The notes: a model not told the origin generated them from the sequence alone. A stretch of 64,000 bases of DNA from Spirilliplanes yamanashiensis (GCF_016863475.1 NZ_BOOY01000003.1:186001-250000), one strand, 5' to 3'; shown: positions 1 through 10,901, counted from the stretch's first letter. Translations and numbers: made by a program.

Positions 1-9
1 CGGCCGGCC

Positions 10-504
10 GTGCCCGCGCAGCGCCTCACGTTCTTCGGCCCGCCCCGCGACGACGACGACCGGCCGCTGCCGCAGCTGCCGCCGCTGCCGGCCGACCCGC
101 GCTGGCGCATCGAGCACCTGCCGATGGTCGCCGCCGCCGGCTTCGCCCTGGTGTTCTGCGCCGGCTCGGCGGGCTTCTTCCTCGGCGGGCCGACCGCCGC
201 GCTCGGCGCCGCCGCCGGCGTCTTCGTCGTCACCGTCGGCGCCACGATGTCCACCCTGGCCATTGCGTGGGCCGACGCCGTCCGCCCGGCCCTCGTCATG
301 CCGGTCGGGCTGCTCGCCTATGTGATCAAGTTCGCTCTCGTGGCGTTCGTCATGCTGAGCGTCGGCGAGAGCGGCTGGGCCGGGGGCGTCCCGATGGCCT
401 GGGGGCTCGCCGGCGGGGTCGTCGCGCTGACCGCCGTGCAGGCGTGGTGGGTGGCCCGGCTGGCCCGCCGCCACCTGCCCGACGGCCCGCCCGGCACGCC
501 ATGA
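10..504 (+). CDS. AtpI-like membrane protein upstream of the ATP synthase operon
   Basis: A 164-residue protein with a proline- and aspartate-rich N-terminus (residues 1-38) and then four hydrophobic segments, roughly 38-57, 62-87, 92-115 and 125-147. The size, the topology and the place just before the atp genes match the AtpI-like proteins (for example Rv1303 of M. tuberculosis) thought to help assemble the c-ring or handle its ions. No catalytic motif is visible, so the function is inferred from context. The GTG at position 10 is the first start in the window. The frame is open to the left edge, so the true start could lie upstream. A 206-bp gap separates it from the next gene, which probably has its own promoter. 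Confidence 0.6.
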   Translation: MPAQRLTFFGPPRDDDDRPLPQLPPLPADPRWRIEHLPMVAAAGFALVFCAGSAGFFLGGPTAALGAAAGVFVVTVGATMSTLAIAWADAVRPALVMPVGLLAYVIKFALVAFVMLSVGESGWAGGVPMAWGLAGGVVALTAVQAWWVARLARRHLPDGPPGTP

Positions 505-694
505 GCGCCCAGCTCACAACCCCTTTCGTGGTCGCCGGCGGCGCCGCCGCGCTGGACCGGGTGACGCCCGCGCGCCGATCGTGGCATGTGCTCGACTCCG
601 GGGAGTACCGTGTGCCCGAGTCGAGCGCCCACCCGTCGCCCGGACGACCGAGTGTTGTCCGGGGGGTCTGGCACAGCCTGGTGTTACCGGCTGA

Positions 695-700
695 TATCGT
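695..700 (+). promoter_or_regulatory. Possible -10 box for the atp operon
   Basis: TATCGT (TANNNT type) lies 10 nt before the ATG at 711, in the only sizeable gap (505-710) ahead of the operon. No convincing -35 box is seen. No other gene or repeat is visible in this gap. Tentative. Confidence 0.3.
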
Positions 701-710
701 TCGCCCGGTC

Positions 711-944
711 ATGGCCGGTCAGCAGCCCCCTCCCGAATCCCGCAAGGACGACGCCCAGCAGCCTCCCGACACCGGGGGCGGCATGGTGTCGATCTCCTAT
801 CTGATCGCGGGCATCGTGGTCTGGGGCGGCGTCGGTTGGCTGGTGGATTCGTGGCTCGGCACGAACGGCATCGCGGCGGGTATCGGCGCGGTGGTCGGTG
901 CCGCCGCCGGGGTCTATCTCATCGTGCGCCGACTCGGCGCCTGA
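711..944 (+). CDS. AtpZ/AtpI-family putative F0F1 assembly protein
   Basis: A 77-residue protein with a polar, proline-rich first 25 residues and two hydrophobic helices (about 27-48 and 53-72) separated by a short GTNG-containing turn. This is the layout of the AtpZ/AtpI family, small Fo-associated proteins at the head of atp operons. The ATG at 711 is chosen because the reading frame upstream of it looks non-coding and the membrane segments follow it directly. There is no clear ribosome-binding site, so the mRNA may have a very short leader. The atpB gene follows after 15 bp. The family role in c-ring assembly or ion transport is known only loosely. Confidence 0.7.
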   Translation: MAGQQPPPESRKDDAQQPPDTGGGMVSISYLIAGIVVWGGVGWLVDSWLGTNGIAAGIGAVVGAAAGVYLIVRRLGA

Positions 945-959
945 CCTGGAAGGGCTACG

Positions 960-1751
960 GTGACCGGTCAGTCGATCGTCCTCGCGGCGGAAGTTCCGTT
1001 CCCGCCGAGCGTCGAGGACTTCTACCTGCCCAGCATTGTGCCGTGGGGTGGACACGAGTCCTACTGGTTCACGAAGATCACGCTGCTCCTCTGGCTGAGC
1101 GTCGCGATCCTCATCATCTTCTTCCTGGTCGCGTCCCGTAAGCCGCAGCTCGTGCCGACCAAGAAGCAGTGGATCGCCGAGTCGCTCTACGGCTTCGTGC
1201 GCAACAACATCTCCATCGACATGATCGGCAAGGAGGGCGTGCGCTTCGCGCCGTACCTCGCGACGCTGTTCAGCTTCATCTTCATCATGAACATCTGGGC
1301 CATCGTCCCGGGCGCGCAGATCTCGCCGAACTCGCACATCGCGTTCCCGGCGATCCTCGCGGTGATCAGCTGGGTGATGTTCATCTACCTGGGCTTCCGG
1401 AAGCACGGCGCGGGCTACATCAAGCACGCGCTGGTGCCCCCGGCGCCCTGGTTCATCCTGCCGATCCTGGTGCCGATCGAGTTCTTCTCGAACTTCATCG
1501 TGCGGCCGTTCTCGCTGGCGGTCCGGCTCTTCGCGAACATGTTCGCCGGCCACATGCTGCTGCTGGTCTTCACGCTCGGCGGGTTCGCGATGATCAACGC
1601 GAATCTCTGGCTCGCGCCGGTCTCGGTGCTGTCGTGGGTCATGGCCATCGCCCTGACCTTCCTGGACTTCGCGATCTGCGCCCTGCAGGCCTACGTCTTC
1701 ACGGTGCTGACGGCCAGCTACATCCAGGGCTCGCTCGCCGAAGAGCACTGA
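960..1751 (+). CDS. atpB: ATP synthase F0 subunit a
   Basis: Subunit a of the membrane Fo sector forms the two proton half-channels next to the c-ring. The 263-residue product has five to six hydrophobic segments. It contains the invariant motif LAVRLFANMFAGH (about 187-199), in which Arg189 corresponds to the essential arginine facing the c-ring carboxylate. The GTG start at 960 is preceded by GGAAGG (948-953). The gene lies between the AtpZ-like gene and atpE, in the standard operon order. The length is normal for actinobacterial subunit a. Confidence 0.98.
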   Translation: MTGQSIVLAAEVPFPPSVEDFYLPSIVPWGGHESYWFTKITLLLWLSVAILIIFFLVASRKPQLVPTKKQWIAESLYGFVRNNISIDMIGKEGVRFAPYLATLFSFIFIMNIWAIVPGAQISPNSHIAFPAILAVISWVMFIYLGFRKHGAGYIKHALVPPAPWFILPILVPIEFFSNFIVRPFSLAVRLFANMFAGHMLLLVFTLGGFAMINANLWLAPVSVLSWVMAIALTFLDFAICALQAYVFTVLTASYIQGSLAEEH

Positions 1752-1780
1752 GTTTCCTTGTGTCAGACCCGTTGTCGTCC

Positions 1781-1797
1781 CGCGTGACAGTCACGCG
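1781..1797 (+). promoter_or_regulatory. Intercistronic hairpin atpB-atpE
   Basis: A perfect 7-bp inverted repeat (CGCGTGA, loop CAG, TCACGCG) lies 8 nt upstream of the strong AGGAGG ribosome-binding site (1805-1810) of atpE. It could stabilise the mRNA or help give the high translation of the multicopy c subunit. Its effect is inferred. Confidence 0.45.
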
Positions 1798-1818
1798 AGA
1801 TACCAGGAGGAATCACTA

Positions 1819-2052
1819 ATGGACGTGTACGCCGCCGTAGAGGGCAGCACCGCCGCCATCGGTTACGGCCTCGCCGCGATCGGCCCCGGCATCGGTGTCG
1901 GCCTGGTCTTCTCGGCCTACATCCAGTCGACCGCCCGCCAGCCGGAGTCGGCCCGCATCACCCAGCCGTTCGTCTGGATCGGCTTCGCCGTGATCGAGGT
2001 CCTCGCGCTGCTCGGCATCGCGTTCGGCTTCATCTGGGCGGACATGCGCTGA
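1819..2052 (+). CDS. atpE: ATP synthase F0 subunit c
   Basis: The 77-residue proteolipid is a hairpin of two membrane helices (about 10-34 and 50-74) joined by a polar loop with the conserved R-Q-P (residues 40-42). Glu60 in the second helix, in the context FAVIEVLAL, is the proton-carrying carboxylate. A glutamate at this site is usual in actinobacteria. Many copies form the rotating ring. The start is well supported by AGGAGG 8 nt upstream, the strongest ribosome-binding site in the operon, in keeping with the higher copy number of this subunit. Confidence 0.98.
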   Translation: MDVYAAVEGSTAAIGYGLAAIGPGIGVGLVFSAYIQSTARQPESARITQPFVWIGFAVIEVLALLGIAFGFIWADMR

Positions 2053-2077
2053 TCGTCCGTCCCACTCGGAGGTTTCC

Positions 2078-2623
2078 ATGCTCAACATTCTCGCCGCCGA
2101 GGGCGGCACGGAGCACAACCCGATCATCCCGCTCTGGCAGGAGCTGGTGCTCGGCACGATCGCGTTCGCGATCCTCTGCTTCGTCCTCATGAAGTTCGTC
2201 TTCCCCCGCATGGAGCAGACCTTCCGGGCGCGGGTCGACGCCATCGAGGGCGGTCTCAAGCGTGCCGAGGCCGCCCAGGCCGAGGCCAACGAGCTGCTCG
2301 AGCAGTACCGGGTCCAGCTGTCCGAGGCCCGCACCGAGGCCGCTCGCATCCGCGACGAGGCGCGCGCCGACGCGGAGGAGATCCGCGCCGACGTGCTCGC
2401 CAAGGCGCGGGAGGAGTCGGACCGGATCATCTCGTCCGGCCGCGACGCCCTCGCCGCCCAGCGCGAGAGCATCGTGCGGGACCTGCGCGCCGAGGTCGGC
2501 ACGCTCGCGGTCGACCTGGCGGGTCGCATCGTGGGTGAGTCGCTCGCCGACGAGGCCCGCAACCGGGGCACCGTCGAGCGGTTCCTCGACAGCCTCGACA
2601 CCACGGCCGGGGGGCGGCGCTGA
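2078..2623 (+). CDS. atpF: ATP synthase F0 subunit b
   Basis: Subunit b is the peripheral stalk. The 181-residue protein has one N-terminal membrane helix (about 22-43) and then a long charged coiled coil rich in Ala, Glu and Arg (about 50-140) that reaches up to F1. GGAGGT lies just upstream of the ATG. The stop codon overlaps the atpH start by one base (TGATG), so the two are translationally coupled. In mycobacteria the corresponding b and delta parts are fused; here they are separate genes of normal size. Confidence 0.97.
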   Translation: MLNILAAEGGTEHNPIIPLWQELVLGTIAFAILCFVLMKFVFPRMEQTFRARVDAIEGGLKRAEAAQAEANELLEQYRVQLSEARTEAARIRDEARADAEEIRADVLAKAREESDRIISSGRDALAAQRESIVRDLRAEVGTLAVDLAGRIVGESLADEARNRGTVERFLDSLDTTAGGRR

Positions 2624-3441
2624 TGTCCGCTGCCACCCGGGAGGCGTACGCCGAGGCGACGGGCAAGCTCGCCGCATACGGCAAGCAGGCCACCGCGGAG
2701 AACGTGGCGGCCGTCGCCGACGAGGTGCTGGCGGTCGCGCGCCTGCTCGGCCGTGAGCCCCGGCTGCGCCGGGCCCTCACGGACCCGTCGAGGTCGGGCA
2801 AGCAGCGGGCCGAGCTGCTCGGCTCGCTGCTGTCCGGCAAGGTCGGCGTCGTCACCGTCGAGCTGGTCGGCGCGCTGGTGGCCGGCCGCTGGTCGGCGCC
2901 GAGCGAGCTGCTCACCGCGACCGAGCGGCTCGCGGTCGACGCGCTGCTGCTCAGCGCGGACCGGGCGGGCGAGCTCTCCGAGGTGGAGGACGAGCTCTTC
3001 CGCTTCGGGCAGCTCGTGAGCGCCACCCCGGCCCTGGCCGCGGTGCTCGCCGACGTGAGCGCCACTCAGGAACGCCGGGTTACTCTGGTCAGGGACCTGC
3101 TGAAGGGCAAGGTCCGGTTGGCCACGGGCAAGCTCGTCGAGGTGGCACTGGCCGGCTTCGGTGGCCGCGGGTTCGAGGTCTCCCTGACTCGGATGGTCGA
3201 GCTGGCGGCGGCGAAGCGCGACCGCGAGGTGGCGTACGTGACCGTGGCCCGTCCGCTCGCCGAGACGGACGAGCAGCGGCTCGCCGCGAAGCTGTCCGAA
3301 CTGTACGGCCGGCAGGTTTCGCTGAAGATCGACGTCGATCCGAACATCATCGGCGGCATCAGCGTCCGGGTCGGCTCCGACCTCTACGACGGCACGATCC
3401 TGCGGCGACTCACCGAAGCCCGGCAGGCGTTCGCCAAATAG
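2623..3441 (+). CDS. atpH: ATP synthase F1 subunit delta
   Basis: Subunit delta links the peripheral stalk to the top of the alpha3beta3 head. At 272 residues it is longer than the roughly 180 of E. coli but typical of actinobacteria. The C-terminal half contains the family-typical region around LSELYGRQVSLKIDVDPNII and the ending GGISVRVGSDLYDGT, which is diagnostic. It overlaps atpF by one base. A hairpin separates it from atpA. Confidence 0.97.
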   Translation: MSAATREAYAEATGKLAAYGKQATAENVAAVADEVLAVARLLGREPRLRRALTDPSRSGKQRAELLGSLLSGKVGVVTVELVGALVAGRWSAPSELLTATERLAVDALLLSADRAGELSEVEDELFRFGQLVSATPALAAVLADVSATQERRVTLVRDLLKGKVRLATGKLVEVALAGFGGRGFEVSLTRMVELAAAKRDREVAYVTVARPLAETDEQRLAAKLSELYGRQVSLKIDVDPNIIGGISVRVGSDLYDGTILRRLTEARQAFAK

Positions 3442-3449
3442 CAAACTCC

Positions 3450-3470
3450 CTCGGGGGCGGCGCCGCCGAG
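3450..3470 (+). promoter_or_regulatory. Intercistronic hairpin atpH-atpA
   Basis: A GC-rich inverted repeat (8 of 9 pairs, 3-nt loop) spans the 49-bp gap between atpH and atpA. There is no T-run, and the operon clearly continues. An mRNA-processing or stability element is more likely than a terminator. Confidence 0.4.
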
Positions 3471-3490
3471 CAGACTAGAGAAGGCAGAGG

Positions 3491-5152
3491 ATGGCCGAGC
3501 TGACCATCTCCTCGGACGAGATCCGAGGGGCGCTAGAGCGCTACGTCTCGTCCTACACGCCCGAGACCTCCCGCGAGGAGGTCGGCGTCGTCAGCGACGC
3601 GGGCGACGGCATCGCGCACGTCGAGGGTCTGCCCTCGACGATGGCGAACGAACTGCTCGAGTTCGAGGACGGCACGCTGGGCGTGTCGCTGAACCTCGAC
3701 GTCCGCGAGATCGGCGTCGTGGTGCTGGGCGACTTCGCCGGCATCGAGGAGGGCCAGCAGGTCAAGCGGACCGGCCGCGTCCTCTCCGTGCCGGTCGGCG
3801 ACGCCTTCCTCGGCCGCGTGGTGAACCCCCTGGGCGAGCCCATCGACGACCGCGGCGACATCGCCAACGAGGGCTTCCGCGAGCTGGAGCTGCAGGCGCC
3901 GAACGTGATGGCGCGCCAGCCCGTCAAGGAGCCGCTGCAGACCGGCATCAAGGCCATCGACGCGATGACCGCGATCGGCCGCGGCCAGCGCCAGCTGATC
4001 ATCGGCGACCGCAAGACCGGCAAGACGACGGTCGCGCTCGACACGATCATCAACCAGCGCGCCAACTGGGAGTCGGGCGACCCGAAGAAGCAGGTCCGCT
4101 GCATCTACGTCGCCATCGGCCAGAAGGCGTCCACCATCGCCGCGACCCGGGGCATCCTCGAGGAGCACGGCGCGATGGAATACACGACCATCGTGGCCTC
4201 CCCGGCGTCCGACCCGGCCGGCTTCAAGTACATCGCGCCGTACGCCGGCTCGTCCATCGGCCAGCACTGGATGTACAACGGCAAGCACGTCCTGATCGTC
4301 TTCGACGACCTGACCAAGCAGGCCGAGGCGTACCGCGCCGTGTCGCTGCTGCTGCGCCGCCCGCCGGGCCGCGAGGCGTACCCGGGCGACGTCTTCTACC
4401 TGCACTCCCGCCTGCTGGAGCGCTGCGCGAAGCTCTCCGACGAGCTGGGTGGCGGCTCGATGACCGGCCTGCCGATCATCGAGACGAAGGCCAACGACAT
4501 CTCGGCCTACATCCCGACCAACGTCATCTCCATCACCGACGGCCAGGTCTTCCTCGAGTCCGACCTGTTCAACTCGGGTGTGCGTCCCGCCATCAACGTC
4601 GGCACCTCGGTGTCGCGCGTCGGCGGCGCCGCCCAGGTGAAGGGCATGAAGCGGGTCGCCGGCCGCCTGCGCCTCGACCTGGCGCAGTTCCGTGAGCTGG
4701 AGGCGTTCTCGGCGTTCGCGTCCGACCTGGACAAGACGTCGCGGGCCCAGCTGGAGAAGGGCGCCCGCCTGGTCGAGCTGCTCAAGCAGCCGCAGTACTC
4801 GCCGTTCTCGGTGGAGGAGCAGATCGTCAGCGTGTGGGCCGGCACCACGGGCCAGCTCGACGACATCCCGGTCGGCGACGTGCGCCGCTTCGAGCGGGAG
4901 TTCCTCGACTGGCTGCGCCGGCACCGCTCGGACCTGTTCACGAGCATCGCGTCGACGAACAACCTCACGGACGACAACGTCGAGGGCCTGACGTCGGCCG
5001 TGTCGGAGTTCAAGCCGCAGTTCCTGGCGGGCGAGACCGGGATCCGCCTCAACGAGGCGCCGGCCAAGCCGCTCGAGGGCGACGAGAACCACGAGACCGT
5101 GACCCGTGAGGTCCGCCCTGCGGCGGGCGCCACTGCCGCGGACGAGAGCTAG
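3491..5152 (+). CDS. atpA: ATP synthase F1 subunit alpha
   Basis: This is the non-catalytic nucleotide-binding subunit of the F1 head (553 residues). It has an N-terminal beta-barrel (about 28-95), a P-loop GDRKTGKT at 172-179, and the C-terminal helical domain. The last 35 or so residues form a charged, Ala/Glu-rich extension like the alpha C-terminal extension of mycobacteria, which is known there to restrain ATP hydrolysis; whether it does so here is inference. The atpG gene starts 2 bp after the stop codon. Confidence 0.99.
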   Translation: MAELTISSDEIRGALERYVSSYTPETSREEVGVVSDAGDGIAHVEGLPSTMANELLEFEDGTLGVSLNLDVREIGVVVLGDFAGIEEGQQVKRTGRVLSVPVGDAFLGRVVNPLGEPIDDRGDIANEGFRELELQAPNVMARQPVKEPLQTGIKAIDAMTAIGRGQRQLIIGDRKTGKTTVALDTIINQRANWESGDPKKQVRCIYVAIGQKASTIAATRGILEEHGAMEYTTIVASPASDPAGFKYIAPYAGSSIGQHWMYNGKHVLIVFDDLTKQAEAYRAVSLLLRRPPGREAYPGDVFYLHSRLLERCAKLSDELGGGSMTGLPIIETKANDISAYIPTNVISITDGQVFLESDLFNSGVRPAINVGTSVSRVGGAAQVKGMKRVAGRLRLDLAQFRELEAFSAFASDLDKTSRAQLEKGARLVELLKQPQYSPFSVEEQIVSVWAGTTGQLDDIPVGDVRRFEREFLDWLRRHRSDLFTSIASTNNLTDDNVEGLTSAVSEFKPQFLAGETGIRLNEAPAKPLEGDENHETVTREVRPAAGATAADES

Positions 5153-5154
5153 TC

Positions 5155-7520
<2,366 letters not shown>

Positions 7521-7540
7521 CGTCTGCTGTTAATCTGCGA

Positions 7541-7567
7541 GCCGCGCCGGCGTCACGCCGGCGCGGC
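7541..7567 (+). terminator. Strong hairpin terminator after atpD
   Basis: A perfect 12-bp GC-rich stem (7541-7552 with 7556-7567, loop TCA) followed by TTCGCCGTT. It lies 20 bp after the atpD stop. There is no long T-run, as is common in actinobacteria. Confidence 0.75.
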
Positions 7568-7625
7568 TTCGCCGTTGTCGAATGCAGTGCCCCGTGCCCT
7601 CCAGTCCCGCAGGAGTCGAACCGCG

Positions 7626-8744
7626 ATGGCCGGCAGCAGCAAGAGCAAGGCCCCCCGCTGGGCGACGGTGACGCTGATCGCCGGCGCGCTCCTCATGGTC
7701 GTCAGCGGCGGCGGCCTGGTGACGAGCCAGGCGCTCGCGGCCCGCTACGCGGGGGCGGTGCAGAACGAGGACCTGTTCGGTGACGCCGCCGGCGGCACGG
7801 AGGACACGGGCAGCGACATCGAGGGCCCGCTGAACTTCCTGCTGGTGGGCATCGACCCGCGGGACCCGGCGACCCCGCCGCTGGCCGACTCGATCATGGT
7901 CGTGCACGTGCCGAAGGACATGGAGTCGGCGTACGTCTTCTCCATCCCGCGTGACACCTACGTCGAGATCCCGGCGTTCGAGAAGGCCGGCATCGGCACC
8001 CAGCACGGCAAGATCAACGGCGCGATGGCGATGGGCAGCCGGGTGCCCGGCAAGCAGCTGCCGAGCACCGTCCAGGGCTTCGAGCTGCTGAGCAAGACGG
8101 TGTCGAAGCTCACCGGCATCGAGCGCTTCGACGCGGGCGCGATCGTCAACTTCGACGGCTTCAAGAAGGTCGTCGACGCGCTCGGCGGCGTCGACATGTA
8201 CATCGACGAGCGCACGAAGTCGGAGCACCTGGCGCCGGACGGCTCCAAGCGCCCGTACCGGCCGAGGTACCGGGGCGACGAGCACCCGTACGTCGGCCCG
8301 CAGAAGGTCTACGAGGTGGGCCAGGCGCACCTGGAGGGCTGGGAGGCGCTGGACTTCGTCCGGCAGCGCTACGGCCTCAAGGGCACCGACTACGCCCGCC
8401 AGCGCCACCAGCAGCAGTTCCTCAAGGCGCTGGCCGACCAGGCGCTGAGCGCGGACGTGGTGACCAACCCGGTGAAGCTCGACAAGGTGCTGACGGCGGC
8501 GGGCAAGTCGCTGACGTTCAGCGGCCGCGGCCGCACCGTGCTGGACTTCGCGTTCGCGCTGAAGAGCATCCGCCCGGAGCAGATCACCACGATCAAGCTG
8601 AGCGGCGGGTCGTACATGGTCAACGGCCGCTACCAGGGCGAGCAGCTGAAGGAGGGCACGGACGAGCTGTTCGCGTCGATCCGGTCGGACTCCATCGACG
8701 AGTTCCTGCTCAACAACCCCTCCTTCATCAATCGCGCCAAGTAG
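7626..8744 (+). CDS. LCP (LytR-CpsA-Psr) family protein 1
   Basis: LCP enzymes transfer lipid-linked glycopolymers (teichoic acid or arabinogalactan-type) onto peptidoglycan outside the membrane. The 372-residue protein has a short basic cytoplasmic tail, one membrane helix (about 13-34), and the LCP domain. In that domain, the strand LLVGIDPRD (72-80) and the signature SIPRDTYVEIP (106-116) hold the Asp/Arg residues that bind the pyrophosphate. ATG 7626 is chosen because AGGAG (7611-7615) precedes it; an in-frame start upstream lacks a site. The next gene is a close paralogue. Both lie between atpD and atpC. Confidence 0.92.
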   Translation: MAGSSKSKAPRWATVTLIAGALLMVVSGGGLVTSQALAARYAGAVQNEDLFGDAAGGTEDTGSDIEGPLNFLLVGIDPRDPATPPLADSIMVVHVPKDMESAYVFSIPRDTYVEIPAFEKAGIGTQHGKINGAMAMGSRVPGKQLPSTVQGFELLSKTVSKLTGIERFDAGAIVNFDGFKKVVDALGGVDMYIDERTKSEHLAPDGSKRPYRPRYRGDEHPYVGPQKVYEVGQAHLEGWEALDFVRQRYGLKGTDYARQRHQQQFLKALADQALSADVVTNPVKLDKVLTAAGKSLTFSGRGRTVLDFAFALKSIRPEQITTIKLSGGSYMVNGRYQGEQLKEGTDELFASIRSDSIDEFLLNNPSFINRAK

Positions 8745-8802
8745 TCACAGGGGCACCCCGCGCGTTTGGCCGCCCGCCGGCCGGGAATGCTCGACTACGC
8801 AA

Positions 8803-8817
8803 GAAACTCTCAGTTTC
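8803..8817. promoter_or_regulatory. AT-rich inverted repeat ahead of the second LCP gene
   Basis: GAAACT-CTC-AGTTTC, a perfect 6-bp repeat in an otherwise GC-rich 106-bp gap. It lies just upstream of TAGCGT (8824-8829), a possible -10 box for the second LCP gene. It could be an operator or a small hairpin. Tentative. Confidence 0.3.
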
Positions 8818-8850
8818 GCTGGCTAGCGTCGATGCAACGTAGGTGGTGGC

Positions 8851-10050
8851 GTGACCCGTCATCACTCAGGGCCGCGTCCGCGGCCGGACGGCGCATCGAC
8901 TCGCGGAGGCACGGGCGGCATGGGCGGCACGAAGGACGGCGGCAGACAGCAGAGCCCGCGCTGGGCCCGCTGGTGCGCGATCCTGGGCGTGGTCCTCATG
9001 GTCGCCAGCGGCGGCACGCTGGTGCTCCAGCAGGTGCTGGTGAAGCGCTACGCGGGGGCCGTGAAGACCGACGACCTGTTCGGCGACCAGGCCGCCGCGG
9101 CGAGCACCGGCAAGGTCGAGACGGTCACCACGAAGTCGCTCAAGGGGCCGCTGAACGTGCTGCTCGTGGGCGTCGACCCGCGGGACGCCTCGCAGGAGCC
9201 GCGCTCCGACTCGATCATCATCGCGCACATCCCGTCCGGGCTGGACAGCGCGTACCTGTTCTCCATCCCGCGCGACACCGTCGTCGACATCCCGGCGTTC
9301 CCGAAGGCCGGCTACTACGGCGGCCGCGGCAAGATCAACGGCGCGATGGCGAACGGCAGCCGCCGGCCCGGCAGGACGCCCAGCGTGGCGCAGGGCTTCG
9401 AGCTGCTCAGCAAGACGGTCAGCGCGTACACCGGCATCAAGCGCTTCGACGCGGGCGCCATCATCGACTTCTCCGGCTTCAAGAAGATCGTCGACGCGAT
9501 GGGCGGGGTCACCATGACCATCGACCAGCGGGTCCGGAGCGAGCACCTGCAGCCGGACGGCTCGCCGCGCCACCTGCCGTACCCGGGCGCCCACTACACG
9601 GGCCCGCAGATGGTCTACGAGAAGGGCACCCACCACCTCAACGGCTGGCAGGCCCTCGACCTGGTGCGGCAGCGCTACGGCCTCAAGAACGGCGACTACG
9701 ACCGGCAGAAGCACCAGCAGCAGTTCCTCAAGGCGATGGCGGCCCAGGCGCTCAGCGCCGACGTGGTCACCAACCCGATCAAGCTCGACCAGGTGCTGCG
9801 GGCCGCCGGGCAGTCGCTGACCTTCAACGGCCGCGGCAACTCGGTCGTCGACTTCGCCTTCGCCCTCAAGGGCCTGCGCGGCGACGACATCACGATGGTG
9901 CGGCTCAAGGGCGGCGGCATCGGCACCGGCAGCAACTACCGCGGCGAGCGGCTGGAACCGATCAGCCAGGACTTCTTCGCCGCCGTGCAGGCCGACACCG
10001 TGGCCACGTTCCTCGCCGCGCACCCCGAGTTGATCAACGACGAGAGCTGA
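8851..10050 (+). CDS. LCP (LytR-CpsA-Psr) family protein 2
   Basis: This is a paralogue of the preceding LCP gene, with the same order of motifs: a membrane helix after PRWARW, LLVGVDPRD, SIPRDTVVDIP, and a run of nearly identical segments such as QGFELLSKTVS, RFDAGAI and LVRQRYGLK. It is 399 residues from GTG 8851 (AGGTGG 4 nt upstream). An in-frame ATG at 8920 with GGAGG 10 nt upstream would remove 23 disordered residues and make it match its paralogue, so the start is uncertain. Likely role: attaching a secondary cell-wall polymer to peptidoglycan. The tandem arrangement suggests duplication. Confidence 0.92.
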   Translation: MTRHHSGPRPRPDGASTRGGTGGMGGTKDGGRQQSPRWARWCAILGVVLMVASGGTLVLQQVLVKRYAGAVKTDDLFGDQAAAASTGKVETVTTKSLKGPLNVLLVGVDPRDASQEPRSDSIIIAHIPSGLDSAYLFSIPRDTVVDIPAFPKAGYYGGRGKINGAMANGSRRPGRTPSVAQGFELLSKTVSAYTGIKRFDAGAIIDFSGFKKIVDAMGGVTMTIDQRVRSEHLQPDGSPRHLPYPGAHYTGPQMVYEKGTHHLNGWQALDLVRQRYGLKNGDYDRQKHQQQFLKAMAAQALSADVVTNPIKLDQVLRAAGQSLTFNGRGNSVVDFAFALKGLRGDDITMVRLKGGGIGTGSNYRGERLEPISQDFFAAVQADTVATFLAAHPELINDES

Positions 10051-10080
10051 CCCGGCGCGCCGGGGGGACACCCGTCCGTC

Positions 10081-10086
10081 TAGACT
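10081..10086 (+). promoter_or_regulatory. Possible -10 box for atpC
   Basis: TAGACT lies 49 bp upstream of the atpC start, in the 85-bp gap after the second LCP gene. Because atpC is cut off from the main operon by the terminator at 7541-7567 and two LCP genes, a promoter here would make sense. No clear -35 box is seen. Confidence 0.3.
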
Positions 10087-10135
10087 TGCCCCGACACTGT
10101 TGACGGCGGGGAGCCGGACACTCCAGGGAGACAGC

Positions 10136-10420
10136 GTGGCCAAGCAGCTGCACGTCGAGGTCGTTGCCGTCGAGGAGAAGATCTGGGCGGGCGAGGCCGA
10201 GATGCTGGTCGCGCGCACCACCGAGGGCGAGATCGGCGTCCTGCCGGGCCACTCGCCGCTGCTGGGCCTGCTCAAGGAGCCCTCGCAGGTGCGGGTGAAG
10301 CTGGCCGACGGCCAGCAGCTCGCCTACGAGGTGGCGGGCGGCTTCCTCTCCGTCAGCCCCGAGGGCGTCACGGTCCTCGCCGAGAGCGCCACGCCGGTCG
10401 AGCCGGCCGCCGCGCACTGA
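10136..10420 (+). CDS. atpC: ATP synthase F1 subunit epsilon, separated from the atp operon
   Basis: Subunit epsilon is the small rotor subunit that couples rotation to catalysis. The 94-residue product has the beta-sandwich motifs MAKQLHVEVVAVEEKIW and GEIGVLPGHSPLLGLL. It largely lacks the C-terminal helical hairpin, which is also shortened in other actinobacteria. GTG 10136 has AGGGAG 5 nt upstream and gives the standard N-terminus. The separation from atpD by two LCP genes is unusual. The DUF2550 gene follows after 13 bp and is probably co-transcribed. Confidence 0.95.
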   Translation: MAKQLHVEVVAVEEKIWAGEAEMLVARTTEGEIGVLPGHSPLLGLLKEPSQVRVKLADGQQLAYEVAGGFLSVSPEGVTVLAESATPVEPAAAH

Positions 10421-10433
10421 ACCGCCCGCCGCG

Positions 10434-10901
10434 ATGCAGATTCTGGAATGGTTCGGAATCGTCGTCGCGGCCCTGGCCGGTCTGCTGCTCTTCCTGTTCC
10501 TGCGCCGCCGGGTGCTGATGCGCTCGGGCGGCACCATCACGCTCCAGGTCCGGGTCACCACCGTGGTGCCGGGGCGCGGGTGGTCCGCCGGGCTCGGCGT
10601 CTTCCACGGCGACGAGCTGCGGTTCTACCGCATGTTCAGCTTCTCGCCCCGGCCGAAGCGGGTGCTCACCCGCGGCGGGCTCGCCGTCGACTGCCGGCGC
10701 GCCCCTGAGGGCCCCGAGCGCATGACGATGCCGGGCGACTGGGTGGTGCTGCGCTGCACCAGCTTCCAGGCGCCGGTCGAGATCGCCATGGCGGCCGGCA
10801 CCGTCACCGGCTTCCTGTCGTGGCTGGAGGCCGGGCCGCCGGGGCCGCCCGGGTCCGTGACACCCCGGCCGGCCATCCGGCCCACCCCGCTCGACAGCTA
10901 G
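10434..10901 (+). CDS. DUF2550 family membrane protein
   Basis: A 155-residue protein with one N-terminal membrane helix (about 5-24) followed by RRR and a globular beta-rich region containing MSFSPRPKRVLTRG-like features (FSFSPRPKRVLTR, about 67-79). It matches the actinobacterial DUF2550 family, whose members follow atpC (for example Rv1312). Molecular function is unknown. Its stop TAG shares a CTAG with the stop codon of the convergent pduO-type gene. Confidence 0.8.
   Translation: MQILEWFGIVVAALAGLLLFLFLRRRVLMRSGGTITLQVRVTTVVPGRGWSAGLGVFHGDELRFYRMFSFSPRPKRVLTRGGLAVDCRRAPEGPERMTMPGDWVVLRCTSFQAPVEIAMAAGTVTGFLSWLEAGPPGPPGSVTPRPAIRPTPLDS

Noticed and set aside
501-710. An in-frame extension of the AtpZ-like gene back to ATG 501, overlapping the previous stop
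   Set aside because: The 70 extra residues look non-coding, and the known family is about 75 residues, which fits ATG 711.
7521-10135. The LCP insertion between atpD and atpC as an assembly error
   Set aside because: Spacing, ribosome-binding sites and the terminator are all orderly, and there is no sign of a broken gene. It looks like true gene order.
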